Assembly (NCBI RefSeq): GCF_030406325.1
Contig: NZ_JAUEQY010000017.1
Coordinates: forward strand, 124,001-188,000
Source: Actinomadura sp. DC4
GTDB lineage: Bacteria; Actinomycetota; Actinomycetes; Streptosporangiales; Streptosporangiaceae
Reading direction: 5' to 3'
Length of the DNA: 64,000 nt
In this document: positions 55,023 to 63,687 of the stretch, piece after piece
Layout: every line of letters starts with the position of its first letter
How positions within the stretch are numbered: the stretch's first letter is position 1
Notes under the pieces: generated by a model
Databases searched by the model: none
Told to the model about the DNA's origin: nothing
The model's input: the letters and a program-made list of their open reading frames with translations, nothing else
Program-made: the position numbers and the translations under genes

Positions 55023-57314
55023 ATGAACGCCGATCCCAACGCCGCTCCCGGCGACCACAAAGTGCCCCTGCCCGGCACCGAATGGCACGTATGGCGCGAC
55101 GCGCTCATCCGCTCCGCCGGATTCCCCGCCGACGGCCTCGACCGCTTCACCGCCCCCGAATGCGCCCGCGTCGCCGACGCCCACCTCGACGGCCACGCCA
55201 CCACCGACCACCTCACCGCCGCCCACACCGCCGCCACCGAACACGCCGCCCGCCAAGCCGAGGCCATCGCCGCCGACCCCCTCTTCCGCGAAGCCCTCAC
55301 CTGGCAGAACCCCGGCGCCGCCGCCACCATCGACCACCTCACCCGCCCACCCACACCCGGCAAGAACCCCCGCCGCCAGCGCCAGAAACGCCGCGCCCGC
55401 GAAGACGTCCTCGCCCGCTACTGGCAGCGCTACTGCGGCAAGAACGACACCATCGGCTTCTTCGGACCCGTCACCTGGGCCACCATCGACCCCACCGCGC
55501 CCGCCATCACCACCACCAGCGGCCCCCACCTCACCCGCACCCGCCAGGTCCACTACGAGTACTGGCTCCTCCATGCCTACGCCGCCCACCTCGCCACCGA
55601 CCCCGCCATCCGCCCCTGGCTCCCCGTACGCCTGCGCCCCCACCTCACCCACGACGGCGACCAGGTCCACCGCCCCGACGGGCCACCCCACACCCTCACC
55701 GCCCACCAGGCCGACACCCTCACCCGCTGCGACGGCCGCCCCGCCGCCCACGCCGGCGACGCCACCGTCCTGCACACCCTCACCGAACAGGCCATCATCA
55801 CCTGGGGCATCGACATGCCCTACAACCCACGCGCCGAACACACCCTCCGCACCGCCATCGCCGCCATCCCCGACCCGCACGCACGCGACCGCGCCCAATC
55901 CGGCCTCACCCGCCTCGACCACGCACGCACCGCCATCGCCAACGCGGCCGGCGACCCCGGCGGACTCGCCCGCGCCCTCACCCGCCTCGACACCGAGTTC
56001 ACCGACCTCACCGGCACCGCCCCCGAGCGCCGCGCCGGCCAGATGTACGCCGGCCGCCGCCTCTGCTACGAAGAGACCGTCCGCGACCTCGACATCACCA
56101 TCGGCGGACCCATCCTCGACGCCCTCGCCGGACCGCTCGGCCGCGTCCTCCTGCCCGCCGCCCGCTGGCTGTCCGCGACCCTCACCGCCACCTACGACAC
56201 CGCCTTCCGCGCCCTCTACACCCGGCTCCTGCCGCCCGGCGAGAAGACCGTCCCGCTCAGCCGCCTCTGGCAACCCGCACAAGACCTCATCACCGGCGCC
56301 GAACGCCCCGCCGACACCGTCACCGCCGAGTTCACCCGCCGCTGGTACGAACTGTTCGGCCTCGACACCACCGGCCTCGCCGCACCCCGCGTCACCACCA
56401 CCACCGAAGCCCTCGCCGGCCGCGCCGCCCGCCTGTACGCCGCCGAACGCCCCGGCTGGGCCGCCGCCCGCATCCACAGCCCCGACCTGCACGTCTGCGC
56501 GACCGACACCGACGCCATCAACCGCGGCGACTTCACCATCGTCCTCGGCGAGATGCACGCCGCCTGGCCCACCCTCGACTGCGCCATCTTCGCCGACCCC
56601 CACCCCGACCCCGAACGCCTGCGCGCCGCCGCCGCGACCGACATCGGCCCCCAGTTCCGCCCCCTCTACCCGACCTGGTGGCCCCGCTACACCGCCCGCA
56701 TCGCCCCCGTCCTCGGCGTCACCGACCACCAGCTCGCCTTCACCGACGCACCCGGCGCCGACCCCCGCCGCGTCCTCCCGGTCACCGCCCTCACCGTCAC
56801 CGACGACGAAGGCACCCTCACCGTCACCGCACCCGACGGACGCACCTGGCCCCTCAGCGACGTCTTCGCGCTCCTCACCGGCTGGCTCGCCGGTGAGACC
56901 TTCAAACTCACCGGCAGCGAACCCCACACCCCGCGCCTCACCATCGACCGGCTCGTCGTCACCCGCGAGACCTGGCGCACCACCATCGCCGCCACCGGGC
57001 TCGTCCCCGCCACCGGCCGCATCCCCGAATACCTCGCCGCCCGCCGCCTCCGCCGCGCACTCGACCTGCCCGAACGCGTCTTCGCCAAGCTCGCCACCGA
57101 GGTCAAACCCGTCTACCTCGACCTGACCAGCCCCCGGTACGTCTCCGCGTTCACCACCATGCTCCGCACCGCCGCCGCCGACCACGGCGGAGACGTCCCC
57201 ATCACCCTCACCGAACTCCTGCCCGGCCCCGACCAGGCATGGCTACCCGACGCCCACGGCCGCCGCTACTGCTCCGAACTCCGCCTCCAGTTCGTCGACC
57301 CCCGCACCCCCTGA
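55023..57314 (+). CDS. Stand-alone LanB-like (lantibiotic dehydratase family) protein
   Basis: ATG at 55023 after AGAGGGGG; 763 residues, shorter than full LanB dehydratases (about 1000) and close to the small LanB/PEARL-like group. Family features: KNDTIGFFGPVTWATIDPTA, equivalent to the TPFGLFAG-type element; RLCYEETVRDLDITIGGPIL, the typical strand-helix of the N-terminal glutamylation domain; and a C-terminal LPERVFAKLATEVKPVYLDL. Known relatives use glutamyl-tRNA to dehydrate Ser/Thr or use aminoacyl-tRNA to extend a peptide C-terminus. No LanC, no elimination-domain partner and no precursor peptide gene is visible nearby. Acting on LysW or on the carrier-bound amino acid is an attractive but unproven idea. 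Confidence 0.8.
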   Translation: MNADPNAAPGDHKVPLPGTEWHVWRDALIRSAGFPADGLDRFTAPECARVADAHLDGHATTDHLTAAHTAATEHAARQAEAIAADPLFREALTWQNPGAAATIDHLTRPPTPGKNPRRQRQKRRAREDVLARYWQRYCGKNDTIGFFGPVTWATIDPTAPAITTTSGPHLTRTRQVHYEYWLLHAYAAHLATDPAIRPWLPVRLRPHLTHDGDQVHRPDGPPHTLTAHQADTLTRCDGRPAAHAGDATVLHTLTEQAIITWGIDMPYNPRAEHTLRTAIAAIPDPHARDRAQSGLTRLDHARTAIANAAGDPGGLARALTRLDTEFTDLTGTAPERRAGQMYAGRRLCYEETVRDLDITIGGPILDALAGPLGRVLLPAARWLSATLTATYDTAFRALYTRLLPPGEKTVPLSRLWQPAQDLITGAERPADTVTAEFTRRWYELFGLDTTGLAAPRVTTTTEALAGRAARLYAAERPGWAAARIHSPDLHVCATDTDAINRGDFTIVLGEMHAAWPTLDCAIFADPHPDPERLRAAAATDIGPQFRPLYPTWWPRYTARIAPVLGVTDHQLAFTDAPGADPRRVLPVTALTVTDDEGTLTVTAPDGRTWPLSDVFALLTGWLAGETFKLTGSEPHTPRLTIDRLVVTRETWRTTIAATGLVPATGRIPEYLAARRLRRALDLPERVFAKLATEVKPVYLDLTSPRYVSAFTTMLRTAAADHGGDVPITLTELLPGPDQAWLPDAHGRRYCSELRLQFVDPRTP

Positions 57315-58663
57315 CCCGCGAACCCCGCCACCGCGATCACCAGCATGCAGACCGTCAGCACCACCCCCGCCGCGAACGCACGCCGCATCCCGGCCACCGA
57401 ACCCGGCCCCGACGCGTACACCGTCACCAGCACCGCCACCCCCAGCGAACCCCCGACCTGCTGCATCCCCTGCAACAACCCCGACGCCGCACCCGAGTCC
57501 GCCCGCGGCACCGACGACAGCGCCACGAACGTCGCCGCCACCGCCACCAGCCCCGTCCCCGCACCGAACAACAGCACCGGACCCAGGATCGCCACGAGCC
57601 CGCCCCCCACCCCGGTCAGCCACACCATCCCCGCGACACACAACACCGACCCCGCCACCATCACCGGCCGCGCGCCCAACCGGGGGAGGAGCCACGGCAC
57701 CGCACGGCTCGCCACCACCAACGCCACCGTCGTCGGCAGGAACGCAAGCCCCGTACGCAGCGGGCTGTAACCCAGCACGTCCTGCACGAACAACGTCAAA
57801 AAGAACAGCATCCCGCTCATCGCCGCCGTCAACAGCAACCGCATCCCGTACGCCCCCCGCCGCTCCCGGCCCGCGAACAACCGCAACGGCATCACCGGCT
57901 GCCGAGCCCGCGCCTCCACCGCGACGAACACCCCCAGCACCGCCACCGCGCCACCGAACGCCGCCACCGTCCACCCCTCACCCCAGCCCCGCCGCGCCGC
58001 CCGGATGAACCCGTACACCAACAACGACGTCCCCGCCGTCGACGTCAACGCCCCCATGACATCGAACCGGCCGGGCAGCCGCTCGGACTCCGCCACCAGC
58101 CGCGGCGCCAGCACCACCACCGCCGCGCCCACCGGCACGTTCACGAACAGCACCCACCGCCACGACGCCCACATCGTCAGCATCCCGCCCACGACCAGGC
58201 CCACCACCATGCCCGCGCTGGCCGCCATCGAGAACACCGCCAGCGCACGCGCCCGCCGCGGCCCCTCCTCGAACGTCACCGCCACCAGCGCCAGCGACGC
58301 CGGACCCGCGAACGCCGCACCCACCCCCTGCGCCGCCCGCGCCGCCAGCAACCACGCCGGCGACACCGCGAACCCCCCGGCCAGCGACGCGACCGTGAAC
58401 AACGCCGCACCCGCCACGAACACCCGCCGATGCCCCAGAATGTCGCCGGCCCGCCCCCCGAGCAGCAACAACCCGCCGAACGTCAGCGTGTACGCGTTCA
58501 CCACCCAGGACAGATCCTCGGGGGAGAAGCCCAGACTCCAGCGAATACTCGGCAACGCCACATTCACGATCGTGGCGTCCACCACGAGAATCAGCTGACA
58601 ACACGTGATCAACGCGAGCGCCGCACCCGGCGCCCGTACCCGCCCACCGACCCGCAGCGCCAT
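57266..58663 (-). CDS. MFS exporter of the 14-helix DHA2 family
   Basis: 465 residues with about 14 hydrophobic segments. DHA2/EmrB-QacA signatures: VVDATIVNVALPSIR in helix 1, GGRAGDILGHRR between helices 2 and 3 and the motif C-like stretch around GMVVGLVVGGML. It probably exports the cluster product or a drug. Its 3' end overlaps that of the LanB-like gene by 49 bp (convergent), which argues that both belong to a compact native cluster. No regulator of its own is seen. Confidence 0.92.
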   Translation of the reverse strand: MALRVGGRVRAPGAALALITCCQLILVVDATIVNVALPSIRWSLGFSPEDLSWVVNAYTLTFGGLLLLGGRAGDILGHRRVFVAGAALFTVASLAGGFAVSPAWLLAARAAQGVGAAFAGPASLALVAVTFEEGPRRARALAVFSMAASAGMVVGLVVGGMLTMWASWRWVLFVNVPVGAAVVVLAPRLVAESERLPGRFDVMGALTSTAGTSLLVYGFIRAARRGWGEGWTVAAFGGAVAVLGVFVAVEARARQPVMPLRLFAGRERRGAYGMRLLLTAAMSGMLFFLTLFVQDVLGYSPLRTGLAFLPTTVALVVASRAVPWLLPRLGARPVMVAGSVLCVAGMVWLTGVGGGLVAILGPVLLFGAGTGLVAVAATFVALSSVPRADSGAASGLLQGMQQVGGSLGVAVLVTVYASGPGSVAGMRRAFAAGVVLTVCMLVIAVAGFAGQGVRGSTNWRRSSEQ

Positions 58664-58737
58664 CGCCGGACCTCTCCGCCGCGCCTCACCACGGCAGAGT
58701 TGATCTTAAGTCGGTCACGCCTCGTTCAGGAGACCCC

Positions 58738-59694
58738 ATGTCCCAGCCCATCCACCGGACCGTGCCCGTACCCGGCGGCCGCATCCACCTCGTCGAACAG
58801 GGGGAGGGGCCCATCGTCCTGCTCGTCCACGGCTTCCCCGAGTCATGGCACTCCTGGCGCCACCAGCTCCCCGCCCTCGCCGACGCCGGCTACCGCGCCG
58901 TCGCCATCGACGTCCGCGGCTACGGCCGCTCCTCCAAACCCCACGACATCGCCGCGTACCGCATGCTCGCCCACGTCGCCGACAACACCGGCGTCGTACG
59001 CGCCCTCGACGCGCCCGTCGCCGCCATCGTCGGCCACGACTGGGGATCGCCCATCGCCGCGAACACCGCGCTCCTGCGCCCCGACCTGTTCCCCGCCGTC
59101 GCCCTGCTCAGCGTCCCCTACACCCCACGCTCCGACCGCCGGCCCACCGAGGCGTACAACGCCCTCGGCGGCACGGGGGAGTTCTACATCACCTACTTCC
59201 AGGAACCCGGCCGCGCCGAAGCCGAGATCGAACCCGACATCCGCACCTGGCTACGCGGCGTCTACACCGCACTGTCCGGCGAGACCCACGACGCGAGCGT
59301 CTTCCTCGTCGAACCCGGCGGCCGCATGTCCGACCACTTCACCGACCGGCCCCTGCCCGGCTGGTTCACCGAAGCCGACCTGGACTTCTACACCACGGAG
59401 TTCGAACGCACCGGCCTGACCGGAGCCCTCAACCGTTACCGCAACGTCGACCGCGACTGGGAGGACCTCGCCGCCTGGCGCCGCGCACCCCTCACCCAGC
59501 CCTCCCTGTACGCCGCCGGGGAACTCGACGCCACCACCACCTGGCTCTCCCGCGCCATCGCGGCCCACGCCACGACCCTGCCCGGCCTCGTCTCCACCCA
59601 CATCCTCGAGGGCTGCGGCCACTGGATCCAGCAGGAACGCCCCGCCGAGGTCAACGAACTCCTCATCGACTGGCTGCGCGGCCTGTCACGATGA
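58738..59694 (+). CDS. Alpha/beta-hydrolase, epoxide-hydrolase-like
   Basis: 318 residues; ATG preceded by CAGGAG. Soluble epoxide hydrolase pattern: oxyanion motif HGFPESWHSWR, nucleophile Asp in VGHDWGSPIA, a cap region with Tyr residues (YITYFQEPG), and the general-base His in EGCGHWIQQERP. An Asp nucleophile (not Ser) points to epoxide or haloalkane hydrolysis. In this cluster it might open a strained ring or act in self-protection, or it may be unrelated. The 3' end overlaps that of the recombinase gene by nine bases. Confidence 0.9.
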   Translation: MSQPIHRTVPVPGGRIHLVEQGEGPIVLLVHGFPESWHSWRHQLPALADAGYRAVAIDVRGYGRSSKPHDIAAYRMLAHVADNTGVVRALDAPVAAIVGHDWGSPIAANTALLRPDLFPAVALLSVPYTPRSDRRPTEAYNALGGTGEFYITYFQEPGRAEAEIEPDIRTWLRGVYTALSGETHDASVFLVEPGGRMSDHFTDRPLPGWFTEADLDFYTTEFERTGLTGALNRYRNVDRDWEDLAAWRRAPLTQPSLYAAGELDATTTWLSRAIAAHATTLPGLVSTHILEGCGHWIQQERPAEVNELLIDWLRGLSR

Positions 59695-60711
59695 CCCCTC
59701 GCCCCGGGGGAGAGGCGCCGCGTCGGCCAGCAACGTGTCCAGCACCCCGTACGTCGGGCTCGTCCGCGCCGTCATCCGCAGCTCCCGCGCCGTCGACTCC
59801 ACATAGTGCTGACCCGTCGCGATCGAGGAATGCCCCAGAAGCTCCTTCAGCTCGTGCGCCGACGCGCCGTTCTCCGCCAGCCGCGTAGCGAACTCATGCC
59901 GCAGCGTGTGCACCAGCGCGCCGCGGGAGACCCGGTCGTGCACGCCCGCGAAGCGGTAACACTGGCTCACGAGGTACTGCAGGCCACCTCGCTGCAGCGG
60001 CTCGTTGCGGGTGTTGACCAGCAGGGGAGCGCTGAGGGGGAGTGCGGCGCCGAACCGCTCCATCCGCGACGCCAGGTACGCGTCGACCAGCCGCTCCAGG
60101 GGGACCTCGACCGGCACACTCCGCGTCTTTCCCCCCTTACCGGTCAGCTGTACGCGGCGGTCACCGGGGGAGCCGCCGAACGCGCCCAGCGTCACACCCA
60201 GCAGCTCCGCCGAACGCGCCCCTGTGACCAGGGGAAACGCCAAAGCGACCAGGTCACGCTCCACCCACGGGTCCCGCGCCTCGCGCGCGCCCGCCGCGAT
60301 CCGCTCCAGCAAGGTCTGCGCCGTACCGTCGCCCTGGAACGGCTTCGGCGCCTTCGACGGCGCCTTCGGATGCGGAACCGCCGCCATGGGATTCCCGTCG
60401 ACGAGCTCCTCGGCCACCGCGAAGTTCATGAACCGATTCCACGCCGACCACGCCCGCAGAATACTCGCCGCCGCATGATCATCCGCGAACTCCGCGAAGG
60501 CCGAACGCAGCACCCGGCCGGTCAGCCGGCCCACACGCAGCTCGCCGAAGTCGACGTCGCACAGACGCGCGGAGATCTCCCCGATGATGCGAAGGTCGCT
60601 GTCGTACCCGGCGACGGTGCCGGGGGCGGGCTTCGCCGGCCGGATCGACAGGAAGAACTCGGCTTTCGCGTCCGAGAAGAGCGCTCCGTCCGCGGCAAAT
60701 TTTTCATGCAT
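59686..60711 (-). CDS. Tyrosine recombinase (phage-type integrase family)
   Basis: The long upstream frame is not conserved; the start is the ATG at 60711 (MHEKFAADGALFSDAKAEFF), giving 341 residues. N-terminal core-binding domain, then catalytic residues: Arg in PLVTGARSAEL, Lys in TGKGGKTRSV, His/Arg in HTLRHEFATRLAE, His in LLGHSSIATG and Tyr in QHYVES. The start codon lies inside a perfect AT-rich palindrome and no Shine-Dalgarno precedes it, so the message may be leaderless and self-controlled. With the recombinase at 30.8 kb it brackets the AmCP region. Confidence 0.93.
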   Translation of the reverse strand: MHEKFAADGALFSDAKAEFFLSIRPAKPAPGTVAGYDSDLRIIGEISARLCDVDFGELRVGRLTGRVLRSAFAEFADDHAAASILRAWSAWNRFMNFAVAEELVDGNPMAAVPHPKAPSKAPKPFQGDGTAQTLLERIAAGAREARDPWVERDLVALAFPLVTGARSAELLGVTLGAFGGSPGDRRVQLTGKGGKTRSVPVEVPLERLVDAYLASRMERFGAALPLSAPLLVNTRNEPLQRGGLQYLVSQCYRFAGVHDRVSRGALVHTLRHEFATRLAENGASAHELKELLGHSSIATGQHYVESTARELRMTARTSPTYGVLDTLLADAAPLPRGEGSS

Positions 60712-60727
60712 AATATAAATTATGCAT
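60706..60727. repeat. Perfect 22-bp AT-rich palindrome at the recombinase start
   Basis: ATGCATAAT, four bases (ATAA), ATTATGCAT: two 9-bp arms, all but four bases A or T in the arms, in DNA that is otherwise about three quarters G+C. The left arm contains the start codon of the recombinase. It could be an operator bound by the recombinase or another protein, or a recombination site. Confidence 0.85.
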
Positions 60728-61287
60728 GAACGGGAGGGTTTTCGCAGGAGGACACGCCTGTTGCGCGATCTCGTCCGCCGGCGCGGAACGTGCTTCTGGG
60801 CCGGGCCCTTCGCCGCCGGGACGCCCCGGCTTACGAGCCCTGGCGGTCTGGCCGCCCGACGGTCGCCGCTGCAAAGATGATCATGTTCGCCGAGCCGATC
60901 CGCCGGATTCTCCGACGTCGATCTCTCCAGTTGCTGCCACATGCCCCTGACCAGGCAGAACGGGAATTTCTGCGAACACTCGCCCGGCCGAGTCAGCCCA
61001 GGATTCCCGCCATACCGAACAGAAGAGGGATTCTGTCCGGTATATGGCGGTCTGACCATTTTGCGGGGCTCGCGCGGGTATCCAGCGAGGCCCACCGCAA
61101 CGGGTCCCGAGCCCACGCGAGAGCCGACCGGATCGCACGAGGCCGGGCACCGGCGTAAGACGCGACCGTGGTCGTCGCCCCCGCCGACTCCCCCAGGCCG
61201 TCGACGGGGCGTTCACAGACCCGGGACCTGCTTTTCCCCTCCCCCGACATCCGCGCCCAGTCCTCCACGGACACCCGGTGGTACGCC
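60728..61287. other. 560-bp gene-free stretch
   Basis: No frame on either strand looks like a gene; codon bias is absent. The base composition is somewhat lower in G+C than the flanks. No tRNA, tandem repeat or clear terminator was seen. It may hold an attachment site for the adjacent recombinase, but I found no direct repeat to support this. Confidence 0.5.
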
Positions 61288-62736
61288 CTACCTCGGCGCC
61301 TGGAAGCCGCCGATCTTCTGTTCGAGTAGTTCGGCCAGCCGCAGCGGGGTGCGGTCCTCGAACATCGGACCGATGAGCTGCACTCCCACCGGCAGGCCCT
61401 CGGAGGGCCGGCCCGCTGGTACGGCGGTGGCGGGCAGGCCGGGCATGGTGGCCAGACCGGCCCAGACGAGCTGGTCGAAGTACGGGTACCCGACGCCATC
61501 GATGTCGATCCGGCGTTCCAGCAGATCGGGGTCGTGGTCGTGCGGGAACGCGGCCGTCGGCGTGATCGGGCACACCACGGCGTCGAACTCGGCGAAGAGC
61601 CGCCGCCAGCCGTGACGGTGGAGTTCGCGACGGTTGTTCGCCTCGATCCAGTCGCGATGGCTGAACACCATCCCGCGCAGCCGTGCCGCGTCGAGACTCT
61701 GGTCGTCCGCGCTCAGTCCGGCGGCGCGGGTCCGCAGCCGCTCGTAGTCGACGGGAAAACGCGCGACGGAGCCCGAGAACAGCAACTGCGTGTAGAGCGT
61801 CGCGGCTTCGGTCAGATCGGGCAGCAGCGGACTGTGCCGTTCGACGCGGGCGCCGCCGTCGGCGAGCGCGTCCGCCACCCGGTTCACGCCCGCCCGCACA
61901 GCGGACCCGGTCGGAATGAGCGGATGCTCCCCCACCACCAGGACTCGGAAGTCGCCGAGCCGCTCGTGGCGCGGGGGTGGCAGCGTCACGTGGTGCGCCA
62001 CGCCGAACGTCAGCGGGTCCGGTCCGGCCATGACGTCGAGCAGGAGCGTGAGGTCGCGGGCAGTGCGCGCCATCGGACCGACGACGGCGAGGTCGAGGTC
62101 GACCGGCAATGGCGGTGCCGGTGGCGCGACCATGCCGCGGGTCGCCGCCAGTCCGAGTGTCGGCTTGTGCGCATAGACGCCACAGAAATGCGCGGGGGTG
62201 CGCAGCGAGCCGGCGAGGTCGGAGCCGATGGACAGTGCGCCGAACCCGGACGCCAGGGCCGCCGCCGATCCGCCGGAGGATCCGCCCGGTGTGCGATCGT
62301 GATCCCACGGGTTGTTGGTGGTGCCGTAGAGCTCGTTGAAGCTCTGAATATCCTGCAGCCCCAAGGGCACATTGGTCTTACCGAGTATCACCGCGCCCGC
62401 GGCCTTGAGCCGCGACACCTGCACGGCGTCCTCGGCCGGCACATGGTCCCGGTGCGGCGGCATGCCCCAGGTCGTGGGCAGCCCGGCGATGTCGTAGGAC
62501 TCTTTGACCGTCACCGGAATGCCGAGCAGCGGCCGGACCTCGCCTCGGGCGCGCGCCCGGTCGGCGCCGCGCGCGGCGGCCCGCGCACGGTCGAAGTCCG
62601 GCACGCAGATCGCGTTGATCACCTTGTCGTCGCGCTCGATACGGGCGATCGCCTCGTCGGTCAGTTCCACCGAGGTCACCTCACCGGTGCGCAAGGCAGC
62701 GGTGAGCTCTTCGGCCGACTGAAAGATCCATTCCAT
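61288..62736 (-). CDS. Amidase (amidase signature family)
   Basis: 482 residues from the ATG at 62736 (MEWIFQSAEELTAALRTGEV), the typical amidase beginning. The Ser-cisSer-Lys triad is visible: Lys in PVTVKESYD, Ser in TPGGSSGGSAAALASG and the nucleophilic Ser in GSDLAGSLRTPA. It hydrolyses amides; substrate unknown. The frame stays open upstream for another 190 codons because a nucleotidyltransferase remnant happens to be in frame; these are not part of the amidase. Ordinary length and no operon partner. Confidence 0.93.
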   Translation of the reverse strand: MEWIFQSAEELTAALRTGEVTSVELTDEAIARIERDDKVINAICVPDFDRARAAARGADRARARGEVRPLLGIPVTVKESYDIAGLPTTWGMPPHRDHVPAEDAVQVSRLKAAGAVILGKTNVPLGLQDIQSFNELYGTTNNPWDHDRTPGGSSGGSAAALASGFGALSIGSDLAGSLRTPAHFCGVYAHKPTLGLAATRGMVAPPAPPLPVDLDLAVVGPMARTARDLTLLLDVMAGPDPLTFGVAHHVTLPPPRHERLGDFRVLVVGEHPLIPTGSAVRAGVNRVADALADGGARVERHSPLLPDLTEAATLYTQLLFSGSVARFPVDYERLRTRAAGLSADDQSLDAARLRGMVFSHRDWIEANNRRELHRHGWRRLFAEFDAVVCPITPTAAFPHDHDPDLLERRIDIDGVGYPYFDQLVWAGLATMPGLPATAVPAGRPSEGLPVGVQLIGPMFEDRTPLRLAELLEQKIGGFQAPR

Positions 62737-62814
62737 AAATCGACCGTATTGGCCTCTGAGAGAGGCCATAAAATGCCGATCCGCACAACGGGACGGATGT
62801 CTCAACTCATCATG

Positions 62815-63290
62815 TTGCTCTCCGGCCGCAGAGAAACGGCCGAGGCTCCCCAGCGGACGGCGGACGCGCGGGTCGCGGCGGGACACCCAGTCCCCACCGT
62901 CCGACTCATCCAGCATCACCTGGATGCGCCACGGACGATCCGGGCCGGTACGGCACCAGATGTCGTGTACGCCGAGCGCGAGCCTCTCCCCCCGTGCCCA
63001 CCGCCGCAGCATGCCCGGCGGGTCGGCGGCCCACCACTCCCAGCTCTGGAGCACGTGCTGTACGTGGAGCTGGTCCCGTCGCAGCACCAGCACGTCGACG
63101 TCCCCGTGCTCGCGGACCGGCCGTCCGACGGCGAGCTCGATCGCGTACCCGCCGGCGATCCACCACGGGCCCTGCATCGCCGAGAAGAGCGAGACGACCT
63201 CCCCGAGCGGCGCCGGCTCCCAGTGCCCGTACGGATCGGTAGCGCTCGCCTCTCCCCCGTTTGCTGGTTGTGTTTTCTGGAGGAGGTGAT
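62815..63290 (-). pseudogene. Nucleotidyltransferase remnant, in frame with the amidase
   Basis: Conserved sequence DPYGHWEPAPLGEVVSLF, then WWIAGGYAIELAVGRPVREH and GDVDVLVLRRDQL, with DIWCRTGPDRPWRIQVMLDE, matches a family of actinobacterial nucleotidyltransferase-like proteins (Pol-beta fold, DxD). No start codon precedes the conserved N-terminus (an in-frame TGA lies near 63296; the first ATG is 63177, inside the domain). Similarity breaks off after RRPLGSLGRFSAAGE, where the C-terminal half should follow. Truncated at both ends, thus dead. Confidence 0.7.
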
Positions 63291-63312
63291 TCGGTCAATC
63301 CGCCGTCTTCCT

Positions 63313-63678
63313 TTACAAAGTAAGGTCCGAAGAGAGGAGATCGGCGAGTACGGCGGCCTGGCTGTGCGGCACGTCCTTGGTCGCGGTGACCAGCACCAGC
63401 GGCGAAGCGGCCAGGTCACGCAGCCGCCGCAGGGCCTCGCTCCCCCGCGGCTCGATCAGCTCCCCCTCGTACCGTCGGCGGAACTCCTCGAACTTGGCGG
63501 GATCGTGGCCGTACCACTGCCGTAGCGCGGTCGACGGTGCCACGTCCTTCAGCCACAGGTCCAGGTGCGCGGCCTCCTTGGAGATCCCCCGCGGCCACAC
63601 GCGGTCGACCAGGACCCGTGTGCCGGGCGTCTTCGCTTGGTCCTCATAGATCCGGACCACCGTCACCTGAGGTGCCAT
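63313..63678 (-). CDS. DUF488 family protein
   Basis: 121 residues. Family signatures: VRIYEDQAKTPGTRVLVDRV followed by WPRGISKEAAHLDLWLKDVA, LRQWYGHDP and VLVTATKDVPHSQAAVLADL. DUF488 proteins are small cytosolic proteins of unknown function, sometimes linked to thiol or stress roles. It starts ten bases after the stop of the VOC gene and may share its transcript. Confidence 0.93.
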   Translation of the reverse strand: MAPQVTVVRIYEDQAKTPGTRVLVDRVWPRGISKEAAHLDLWLKDVAPSTALRQWYGHDPAKFEEFRRRYEGELIEPRGSEALRRLRDLAASPLVLVTATKDVPHSQAAVLADLLSSDLTL

Positions 63679-63687
63679 CCCACCAGC

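Noticed and set aside
54960-57185. 741-codon minus-strand Gly-rich frame opposite the LanB-like gene
   Set aside because: Same antisense artefact; low complexity and no start context.
60712-61116. N-terminal extension of the second recombinase
   Set aside because: Unconserved residues upstream of the natural start; the region has no coding bias.
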